Made by a program: the position numbers and the translations under genes. This document shows, piece by piece, positions 58,154-64,000 of a DNA stretch of 64,000 bases (position 1 is the stretch's first letter; each line of letters opens with the position of its first letter). The stretch lies in assembly GCF_003814745.1 (NCBI RefSeq), contig NZ_RKRD01000003.1:186001-250000 (forward strand), in the 5' to 3' direction. A model generated the notes under the pieces. It was not told where the DNA came from, did not search any database, and worked only from the letters and a program-made list of their open reading frames with translations. The stretch comes from Hydrogenoanaerobacterium saccharovorans. GTDB lineage: Bacteria > Bacillota > Clostridia > Oscillospirales > Ruminococcaceae.

Positions 58154-58186
58154 AAAAAAGGCATCTGCTATGCAGATGCCTTTTTT
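58154..58186. terminator. Terminator of the low-complexity lipoprotein gene
   Basis: A perfect 15-bp stem, AAAAAAGGCATCTGC (58154-58168) with its complement at 58172-58186, closing on TAT. It ends the minus-strand lipoprotein transcript. Confidence 0.9.
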
Positions 58187-58203
58187 GTAAGTAGATGACT
58201 GAA

Positions 58204-58491
58204 TTATTTTGCAGCCTCAGAGGAAGCAGCAGGAGCAGATTCAGAAGCAGCAGGTGCAGCCTCAGAAGCGGACTCGGAAGCAGCCTCAGACTCAGATGCA
58301 GCTTCAGACTCGGAAGCCTCTTCAGCAGGAGCAGAAGTTTCTTCTTCGCTCTCAGCAGGTGCAGCCTCGGAAACGCTGGTCTCCTCAGAAGGAGCTGCAG
58401 ACTCGCTGCTGCTAGCGCCGCCGCCGCAAGCTGCCAAAGATACTACCATTGCTGTAGCCATCAAAAATACAAGGATTTTTTTCATATTCAT
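58204..58491 (-). CDS. Small lipoprotein with Ser/Glu/Ala low-complexity tail
   Basis: A 95-residue secreted lipoprotein: MNMKKILVFLMATAMVVSLA signal followed by lipobox LAAC. Everything after the lipobox is low complexity, built from SE, SEA and AAP units (for example SESEAASESEAASESAS) and ending AAK. The signal and first residues look like those of sugar-binding lipoproteins, but no folded domain follows and a terminator stands right behind the stop. It may be a real anchored acidic spacer protein or the residue of a truncated binding-protein gene. Function unknown. Confidence 0.65.
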   Translation of the reverse strand: MNMKKILVFLMATAMVVSLAACGGGASSSESAAPSEETSVSEAAPAESEEETSAPAEEASESEAASESEAASESASEAAPAASESAPAASSEAAK

Positions 58492-58683
58492 TCATTCTCT
58501 TTCTTTTTTGGTTTCTTGTCCTAAAGGACTATATATTATTGTGATAAAGTTAATTAGATAACTCCGTCACAACTAACAGTTATAGTATCATTTATTTGTG
58601 AATAATCTATAAACAAACTGCAAAAAAGCATAAGATTGTACAATCTATGTAAAATTTGTGCACATAAAAACTAGAAACAGTGT

Positions 58684-58726
58684 AATTTTAAACGCCACCT
58701 GTTATGAACAAATGGCGTTTAAAATT
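58684..58726 (-). terminator. Terminator of hsp20
   Basis: AATTTTAAACGCCA (58684-58697) pairs perfectly with TGGCGTTTAAAATT (58713-58726), downstream of the Hsp20 stop on the minus strand. Confidence 0.88.
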
Positions 58727-58762
58727 ATATGCATTTCTGCACTAGATTGTGGAATTATCGCA

Positions 58763-59191
58763 TTAACGCAGCTCGATTTGTCGGGTAGCAGGAGCCTTGG
58801 ATGTTGCTTTGGGCAGATTCATTTCAAGAACGCCGTTTTTATATTCAGCGGTAATTTCATCGGTTTTAATACCTGCTACATCAAAGCTTCTGCTGAACGA
58901 CCCGTAACGGCGTTCTCTGCGTACAAAGTTACCTTTGTTGTCTTTTTCTTCGTTTTCTTCTTTGTGCTCGGCATGAATGGTGATCATATCCCCGTTCAGA
59001 TCAATATGAATGTCTTCTTTTGCAAATCCGGGCAGTTCAGCCTGTAATACGTATTTATCGCCTTGGTCTAAGATATCGGTATTAAATGCACCCATACTGC
59101 CTAAAATATCGCCAAAAAAGGTCTTTTCAAAATTATCAAAATAGTTGGACAGACTTCTCTGTCTGCGGTCAAAAGGTGTTAAATCAAACAT
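58763..59191 (-). CDS. Hsp20/alpha-crystallin small heat-shock protein
   Basis: A 142-residue small heat-shock protein, an ATP-independent holdase. The N-terminal arm starts MFDLTPFDRRQRSLSNYFDN; the alpha-crystallin domain covers about 40-135 with VLQAELPGFAKEDIHIDLNG, RRERRYGSFSRSFDVAG and the closing AEYKNGVLEMNLPK. I start at ATG 59191, eight bases or so after GGAGG. A perfect CIRCE element upstream shows control by the HrcA repressor, as for Clostridium hsp18-type genes. Confidence 0.93.
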   Translation of the reverse strand: MFDLTPFDRRQRSLSNYFDNFEKTFFGDILGSMGAFNTDILDQGDKYVLQAELPGFAKEDIHIDLNGDMITIHAEHKEENEEKDNKGNFVRRERRYGSFSRSFDVAGIKTDEITAEYKNGVLEMNLPKATSKAPATRQIELR

Positions 59192-59369
59192 AAAAAAGCC
59201 TCCAATCAAAATAATATAATGATGTAATGTTATGAAAGTAAACTATGCAGCTACATTTTAATCACCTACTTTGCTTAATATAGAGTGTATAATTGTTTTT
59301 CTTTTATGGCTTTATTATAACCTTGGTTTGTTACAAAAAGAGCACGGAATTATGAAAATACTGTAAATT

Positions 59370-59396
59370 TTAGCACTCTTACATAACGAGTGCTAA
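59370..59396. promoter_or_regulatory. CIRCE element (HrcA operator)
   Basis: TTAGCACTC (59370-59378), nine bases, GAGTGCTAA (59388-59396). Every base of the 9-N9-9 consensus matches. It lies about 180 bases before the Hsp20 start on the minus strand. Confidence 0.95.
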
Positions 59397-59408
59397 AAAT
59401 AACAAAAT

Positions 59409-59443
59409 AAAAAATAGAGCCACCCGTAATACGAATGGCTCTT
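59409..59443 (-). terminator. Terminator of the V-type ATPase operon
   Basis: AGAGCCA (59416-59422) pairs with TGGCTCT (59436-59442), with inner CGT/ACG pairing and an A-run on the plus strand that gives a U-run on the minus strand. It lies after the subunit D stop. Confidence 0.8.
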
Positions 59444-59469
59444 TCAATAAATAGAGTTTGATAATTACT

Positions 59470-60132
59470 TTAAGAATTGCGCTGCGAATAATGGTGTGCC
59501 TGTTCAAGCATCATATCTTTTACTTTCATCAGGCGAATTTGCGTACTGCGTTCGTTTTCATCCAGTTTCATGGTGATGTACTTGATGTTTTCTTGCATCT
59601 CGGGAATCATCACATGTTCCAATGCATTAACACGGCGGCGTGTTTTTTCAATCTCTGCAGCCATCAACTGGCAAGATTTTTCGCATTCTGCAAGGCGCAG
59701 CATATCAGGCAAAATATCGGCAAGGCTTTTTACAGCACCGTCTAAATCGCTTGAGGTAAACGCAAAGCCGTAAGAGTAAATATCGTTTGCATCAGAGGTT
59801 CTGGTTTTATATTCGAACACAGGGATTTCGACGCTCATCACGTTTCTTGCCTCGGTTTCCAAATAAACCTCCTGCTTTGGTGCCATTAATGCAACGTTCA
59901 GCACCTCGTTAGACATACCTGCACGGGCAAGTACAAAGTTTTTGTTGGCGGAGGCAATGCCCTGCTCTACGCGCTCACGCAGCGCTTTGTTCTCACGCAC
60001 CAAGTCTAAAAACTGCCGCATCAGCTCGTCGCGCTTATCTTTTAGCAGCTTATGCCCGCGCGTTGCGGTTATCAGCTTTTTCTTTAGGCGCGTAAGCTCC
60101 ATACGTGTTGGGTTTACATGAGTTGCAGCCAA
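59470..60132 (-). CDS. atpD: V-type ATPase subunit D
   Basis: A 220-residue, almost fully helical coiled-coil subunit forming the central rotor stalk of the V/A-type ATPase. The diagnostic N-terminus is THVNPTRMELTRLKKKLITA and the C-terminal helix contains TRRRVNALEHVMIPEMQENI. It is the last gene of the visible order C-F-A-B-D, as in many Firmicute V-type operons. It lies 12 nt behind subunit B. Confidence 0.95.
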   Translation of the reverse strand: MAATHVNPTRMELTRLKKKLITATRGHKLLKDKRDELMRQFLDLVRENKALRERVEQGIASANKNFVLARAGMSNEVLNVALMAPKQEVYLETEARNVMSVEIPVFEYKTRTSDANDIYSYGFAFTSSDLDGAVKSLADILPDMLRLAECEKSCQLMAAEIEKTRRRVNALEHVMIPEMQENIKYITMKLDENERSTQIRLMKVKDMMLEQAHHYSQRNS

Positions 60133-60144
60133 GGGTATCCCTCC

Positions 60145-61515
60145 TTATTTGCCGTAGTATTCATCGAGGTATTCATCCTTGATACGTTTTAGCTCACTGC
60201 GTGGCAGGATGCTCAGCAGTTTCCACCCGAGTGTAAGAGTTTCTTCAATATCGCGGTTGGTGTGGTAGCCCTGCGATACATATTCCTGCTCAAAAGCATC
60301 GGCAAACTGTGCATACAGCTTGTCAATATCGGTAAGGGCCGCCTCGCCAAGGATGACCATGAGCTCTTTCGCCTCTTTACCGCGCGCATACGCAGCAAAC
60401 AACTGGTTCATGGTATTGGCGTGGTCTGCTCTGGTTTTACCTGCGCCGATGCCCTTATCTTTAAGACGAGACAGAGACGGCAGCACATCGATAGGAGGTG
60501 TTACACCCTTGCGGTACAGTTCACGGCTGAGTATAATCTGCCCCTCGGTGATGTAGCCGGTAAGGTCGGGGATAGGATGAGTCTTATCGTCTTCGGGCAT
60601 GGTCAAAATAGGAATCATGGTGATAGAGCCGCTTTTTCCTTTCTGACGGCCTGCTCTTTCGTACAGCGATGCAAGGTCGGTGTACATATAACCGGGATAA
60701 CCGCGGCGGCCGGGCACCTCTTTACGCGCAGCAGAAACCTCACGCAATGCATCGGCATAGTTCGTGATATCGGTTAAGATGACGAGTACGTGCATATCCT
60801 TTTCAAAGGCAAGATACTCTGCAGCGGTAAGCGCCATACGCGGGGTAGCAATACGCTCAACGGCAGGGTCGTTTGCAAGGTTGATGAACAGCACGGTACG
60901 GTCAATTGCGCCCGTTTCACGGAAGCTCTCGATAAAGAAGTTTGCCTCTTCAAACGTGATACCCATAGCGGCAAATACTACCGCAAAAGGTTCACTGGTA
61001 CCGCGTACCTTTGCCTGACGTGCAATCTGTGCGGCAAGGTTTGCATGCGGCAGACCGGATGCAGAGAAAATCGGCAGTTTCTGCCCGCGAACCAGGGTGT
61101 TCAACCCGTCGATAGCCGAAACACCGGTTTGAATAAACTCCTGCGGATAGTTACGTGCAGCAGGGTTCATCGGCAAGCCGTTGATGTCCATACGTTTATC
61201 GGGCAGGATTTCAGGGCCGTTATCAATCGGTCTGCCCAAGCCATCAAATACACGGCTGAGCATATCTTCCGACACACCCAGCTCCATGCTGCGGCCAAGA
61301 AAGCGCACTTTGCTGTTGGATAGGTTGATACCGGTAGAAGTTTCGAACAGCTGTACCATCGCGTTGCTGCCGTCGATTTCAAGCACTTTGCAGCGGCGCT
61401 TTTCGCCGTTTGCAAGTTCAATCTCGCCCAGTTCGTTGTACGCAACGTCTTCTACGTCGCGCACAAGCATAAGAGGACCCGCAACCTCTTCTATGGTTCT
61501 ATATTCCTTTGGCAT
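60145..61515 (-). CDS. atpB: V-type ATPase subunit B
   Basis: The 456-residue regulatory nucleotide-binding subunit of the V1 head. Family segments are YRTIEEVAGPLMLVRDVEDV, GLPHANLAAQIARQA (at the site of the degenerate P-loop) and PGRRGYPGYMYTDLASLYER, with SRELYRKGVTPPIDVLPSLS. The Walker A lysine is absent, as normal for this non-catalytic subunit. The start codon lies 1 nt from the stop of subunit A, so translation is coupled. Confidence 0.96.
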   Translation of the reverse strand: MPKEYRTIEEVAGPLMLVRDVEDVAYNELGEIELANGEKRRCKVLEIDGSNAMVQLFETSTGINLSNSKVRFLGRSMELGVSEDMLSRVFDGLGRPIDNGPEILPDKRMDINGLPMNPAARNYPQEFIQTGVSAIDGLNTLVRGQKLPIFSASGLPHANLAAQIARQAKVRGTSEPFAVVFAAMGITFEEANFFIESFRETGAIDRTVLFINLANDPAVERIATPRMALTAAEYLAFEKDMHVLVILTDITNYADALREVSAARKEVPGRRGYPGYMYTDLASLYERAGRQKGKSGSITMIPILTMPEDDKTHPIPDLTGYITEGQIILSRELYRKGVTPPIDVLPSLSRLKDKGIGAGKTRADHANTMNQLFAAYARGKEAKELMVILGEAALTDIDKLYAQFADAFEQEYVSQGYHTNRDIEETLTLGWKLLSILPRSELKRIKDEYLDEYYGK

Positions 61516-61516
61516 A

Positions 61517-63289
61517 TTAGAAGTCCTCCTTTTGCTGAGCTAATTCGTCTATTTCGCTAGAAAGCGTATGGAGTATATTATCGTATTCCGATTTCATTCT
61601 GTCTTCGGGGATGTATTTGAAACGGCCGATTTGTTCACGCACAGGCAGTTTCACCAATGCATCCACCGAGATGCCTTTGCTGAGTGCTTTTACCGAAGCA
61701 TTATAAAAATCCAAAACCAGCTGCATCATCAAATGCTGTTTTTGCAGCGGAGTGTAAGTGTCGGTCTCATGGAACGCATCCTGATGCAGGAAGTCCTCAC
61801 GAATCGAGCGTGCAGCCTCGAGTTTTAGGCGGTCGGGTGCAGAAAGTGCATCCATACCAACCAGTTTTACAATCTCCTCCAGCTCCGACTCATCTTGCAG
61901 CAATCTCATCAATTTGCTGCGCAAATCCATCCAGTCTCCCTCTACATGCTCGTTAAACCATTTTTCCATGGTGTCTACATACAGCGAGTAGCTTGTAAGC
62001 CAGTTGACAGCAGGGAAGTGGCGTTTATAGGCAAGAGAGGAGTCAAGGCTCCAGAACACCTTTACAATACGCAGGGTTGCCTGTGAAACAGGCTCCGAAA
62101 TATCGCCGCCCGGGGGAGAAACCGCACCGATTACCGAAAGTGCACCCTCTCTGCCTTCTTTGCCTGTTGTAATAACACGGCCTGCACGCTCATAAAACTG
62201 TGCCAAGCGCGAGCCAAGGTAAGCAGGGTAACCCTCTTCACCGGGCATTTCTTCCAAACGGCCGGACATCTCACGCAGTGCCTCTGCCCAGCGGGAGGTG
62301 GAATCTGCCATCAAAGCCACGGAATAGCCCATATCGCGGAAGTATTCCGCAATGGTGATACCGGTGTAGATGGAAGCCTCACGAGCCGCAACGGGCATAT
62401 CGGAGGTATTGGCGATGAGTACGGTACGCTCCATCAAGGAGTGGCCTGTTTTTGGGTCTTTCAGTTCGGGGAACTCGTTGAGTACGTCCGTCATCTCGTT
62501 GCCGCGCTCGCCGCAGCCGATGTAAACGACGATATCTGCCTCTGCCCATTTTGCAAGTTGATGCTGAACAACGGTTTTGCCTGAGCCGAACGGACCGGGT
62601 ACCGCTGCAACACCGCCTTTGGCGATGGGGAACAGGGTGTCGATGACACGCTGACCCGTAACAAGAGGCATATCGGGGGATAATTTTTGTTTGTATGGGC
62701 GGCCAACACGAACCGGCCACTTTTGCATTAATGAAAGGGGATGTTCGCTGCCGTCAGCCGCTTTCACAGTGGCAACGGTTTCTGTTACGGTGTAGTCCCC
62801 CTCGGTAATAGAGGTAAGCTTACCCGAAATACCGTTGGGAACCATAATCTTGTGCAGAACAATTTCGGTTTCTTGCACTGTGCCGATGATGTCGCCACTG
62901 GTTACCTCATCACCGATTTTGGCGGTAGGGGTAAAGTGCCATTTCACATCACGTTTGATAGAAGGAACCTCTACACCGCGTTTCAAACTGGTGCCCGAAA
63001 GTTTCATAATATCGTCCAAAGGACGCTGAATACCATCGAAGATACTGCTGATTAGGCCGGGACCAAGGTCAACGCTCATCGGAACACCGGTAGATTCAAC
63101 AGGCTCGCCGGGGCCAAGCCCGGAGGTTTCCTCATAAACTTGGATAGAGGCTTTATCTCCGTGGATTTCTATGATTTCGCCAATCAAACGCTGGTTGCTG
63201 ACACGAACAACGTCAAACATATTGGCGTCACGCATGCCTTCCGCGATGACGAGCGGACCGGCAACCTTTTTAATGGTACCTTTGCTCAT
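61517..63289 (-). CDS. atpA: V-type ATPase catalytic subunit A
   Basis: The 590-residue catalytic subunit. It has Walker A GPFGSGKT (232-239), the catalytic Glu in YIGCGERGNEMTDVL, Walker B region VALMADSTSRWAEALRE and the A-subunit-specific insert (about 110-190) that is lacking in F-type beta subunits. Together with B, D, F and C it forms the V1 part. Whether the enzyme moves H+ or Na+ cannot be told because the K (ring) subunit lies outside the window. Confidence 0.97.
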   Translation of the reverse strand: MSKGTIKKVAGPLVIAEGMRDANMFDVVRVSNQRLIGEIIEIHGDKASIQVYEETSGLGPGEPVESTGVPMSVDLGPGLISSIFDGIQRPLDDIMKLSGTSLKRGVEVPSIKRDVKWHFTPTAKIGDEVTSGDIIGTVQETEIVLHKIMVPNGISGKLTSITEGDYTVTETVATVKAADGSEHPLSLMQKWPVRVGRPYKQKLSPDMPLVTGQRVIDTLFPIAKGGVAAVPGPFGSGKTVVQHQLAKWAEADIVVYIGCGERGNEMTDVLNEFPELKDPKTGHSLMERTVLIANTSDMPVAAREASIYTGITIAEYFRDMGYSVALMADSTSRWAEALREMSGRLEEMPGEEGYPAYLGSRLAQFYERAGRVITTGKEGREGALSVIGAVSPPGGDISEPVSQATLRIVKVFWSLDSSLAYKRHFPAVNWLTSYSLYVDTMEKWFNEHVEGDWMDLRSKLMRLLQDESELEEIVKLVGMDALSAPDRLKLEAARSIREDFLHQDAFHETDTYTPLQKQHLMMQLVLDFYNASVKALSKGISVDALVKLPVREQIGRFKYIPEDRMKSEYDNILHTLSSEIDELAQQKEDF

Positions 63290-63380
63290 TTATTTTCACC
63301 CAATTTCTGTAGATTCTATGCGGGGCAGCCCCGCTGGCTCTTCGAACAGGGCGCTTTGCAAAAGCAAAGCTTTGTGCCTG

Positions 63381-63701
63381 TCAACCCCCGCCGAAAATAA
63401 TGTCGGAGCCGACTGCCTGCTCCACGGATTTCTTCACCATTTTTAAGCCCATCCCCGTATTGCCCGAAACACCGGGGATTGGAATGATGGCAGGCAGACG
63501 AACCGCGCGGTAACGGTCGATTTCGCTTTCCAGCTGTTCTGCCAATGCCTCGGTGATATAAATAACCGCGTATGCACCCTCTGCAAGCTCTCGCAGCTTT
63601 TTGCCAGCCTCCGTCGTATCGGTGACAGGATAGGTGTCCAGCCCAAGAGCTGCAAAACCGTAGATGCTGTCGCGGTCGCCAAGTACTGCAATCTTATACA
63701 T
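63381..63701 (-). CDS. atpF: V-type ATPase subunit F
   Basis: A 106-residue rotor-stalk subunit with a Rossmann-like fold: YKIAVLGDRDSIYGFAALGL at the start, AYAVIYITEALAEQL in the middle, and PAIIPIPGVSGNTGMGLKMV followed by SVEQAVG. It overlaps the 3' end of subunit C by eight bases; 91 nt separate it from subunit A. Confidence 0.93.
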   Translation of the reverse strand: MYKIAVLGDRDSIYGFAALGLDTYPVTDTTEAGKKLRELAEGAYAVIYITEALAEQLESEIDRYRAVRLPAIIPIPGVSGNTGMGLKMVKKSVEQAVGSDIIFGGG

Positions 63702-64000
63702 ACATCTCTCTGCACCTTTCTCGAATAGATTCCTCCGAAAGCCCGTTCAGCTTGCCGGAAAGGATGATACGCACCGTTTTAATTTCGTTTTCTCTTGCCA
63801 GAATATAAGCGGCAAGGGGGCCGATGGTAAACGGATTGTAAAGCTGCGGCCGTATTTTGCGGATAATCAAATTATCACACCAACGCTCAAATGCCGAGGG
63901 CGAAGTTCTAAGCTCCGCAACGGCATCCGTATAGGTGGTGCTCTCAAGATATTCGCAGATAGCATCAAAGCCGATTACAGCAGCATGAGCCAAACGGTCA
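63694..64000 (-). CDS. atpC: V-type ATPase subunit C, partial (C-terminal part)
   Basis: The last 100 or so residues of the C (d-type) subunit that links stalk and membrane ring; the frame is open to the window edge, so the N-terminus lies beyond it. The end IGPLAAYILARENEIKTVRIILSGKLNGLSEESIRERCREMYV region (NEIKTVRIILSGK is the family hallmark) supports the call. The gene order C-F-A-B-D is standard for this operon. Confidence 0.93.
   Translation of the reverse strand, partial: DRLAHAAVIGFDAICEYLESTTYTDAVAELRTSPSAFERWCDNLIIRKIRPQLYNPFTIGPLAAYILARENEIKTVRIILSGKLNGLSEESIRERCREMYV

Noticed and set aside
58195..58524. Plus-strand frame of 109 codons rich in Arg and Ser opposite the lipoprotein gene
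   Set aside because: It is the antisense shadow of the Ser/Glu/Ala repeat; the minus frame has a signal peptide, lipobox and terminator.
1..64000. tRNA, rRNA, CRISPR arrays, intact insertion sequences or riboswitches
   Set aside because: By eye I found no tRNA T-loop in a cloverleaf context, no regularly spaced repeats, no transposase and no convincing riboswitch core; a covariance-model scan would be the decisive check.

Overview
The window looks like a chromosomal segment of an anaerobic, low-to-moderate GC Firmicute of the class Clostridia. The evidence is the strong AGGAGG-type ribosome sites, frequent GTG and TTG starts, a V-type ATPase operon, the methylaspartate pathway of glutamate fermentation, a pyrophosphate-type phosphofructokinase, an iron-sulfur serine dehydratase in two subunits, hydroxylamine reductase, a YtaF-like sporulation membrane protein and YesM/YesN sugar-sensing systems. 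An Oscillospiraceae/Ruminococcaceae-like host is my inference. I saw no rRNA, tRNA, CRISPR array or intact mobile element.

Layout. 1-1.9 kb: the tail of a YesM-type histidine kinase and a DUF1905 protein. 1.9-3.4 kb: a markedly AT-rich island with a decayed secreted trypsin-like protease, a membrane-anchored protein of unknown function, and an ECF-type sigma factor split by a -1 frame change at a classic slippery heptamer. 3.4-8 kb: ywbE, a transsulfuration pair (malY/patB type and metB type) with an Rrf2 regulator, a cupin-ferredoxin pair and small proteins. 8-16.5 kb: a GntR regulator and a glutamate mutase/methylaspartase operon that continues into DUF1446, DUF4387 and a P-loop protein with an AlaRS-editing-like C-terminus. 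16.5-25.2 kb: a two-component system diverging from a five-gene operon (Asp-box/solute-binding lipoprotein, two permeases, HlyD-like adaptor, MacB-like membrane protein). 25-45.9 kb: mainly housekeeping and stress genes (manA, MYG1, hcp, SDR, nitroreductase, FAD-Rieske oxidoreductase, Crp/Fnr regulator, mnmM-like, phosphofructokinase, an ACT-ACT-metallo-beta-lactamase fusion, serine dehydratase, PHP phosphatase, uppP, ogt). 46-56 kb: a glycan utilisation block (GH94 phosphorylase, phosphohexomutase, YesM kinase, sugar ABC importer, AraC-type response regulator). 56-64 kb: an M28 peptidase, a low-complexity lipoprotein, an HrcA-controlled Hsp20 with a perfect CIRCE, and the D, B, A, F and partial C subunits of a V-type ATPase.

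How the genes fit together. Glutamate would go through GlmS/GlmE (kept active by GlmL) and methylaspartate ammonia-lyase to mesaconate. The usual mesaconase and citramalate lyase are not in the cluster; DUF1446, DUF4387 and the P-loop/SAD protein occupy that place. The hcp gene and the cupin-ferredoxin pair carry the same GTTGC-N4-GCAAC palindrome, centred exactly 32 bp from the centre of an identical TATACT box. This is the layout of a class II Crp/Fnr-activated promoter, and a Crp/Fnr regulator lies 4.4 kb from hcp. Both sugar ABC systems lack an ATPase and probably borrow a shared one encoded elsewhere.
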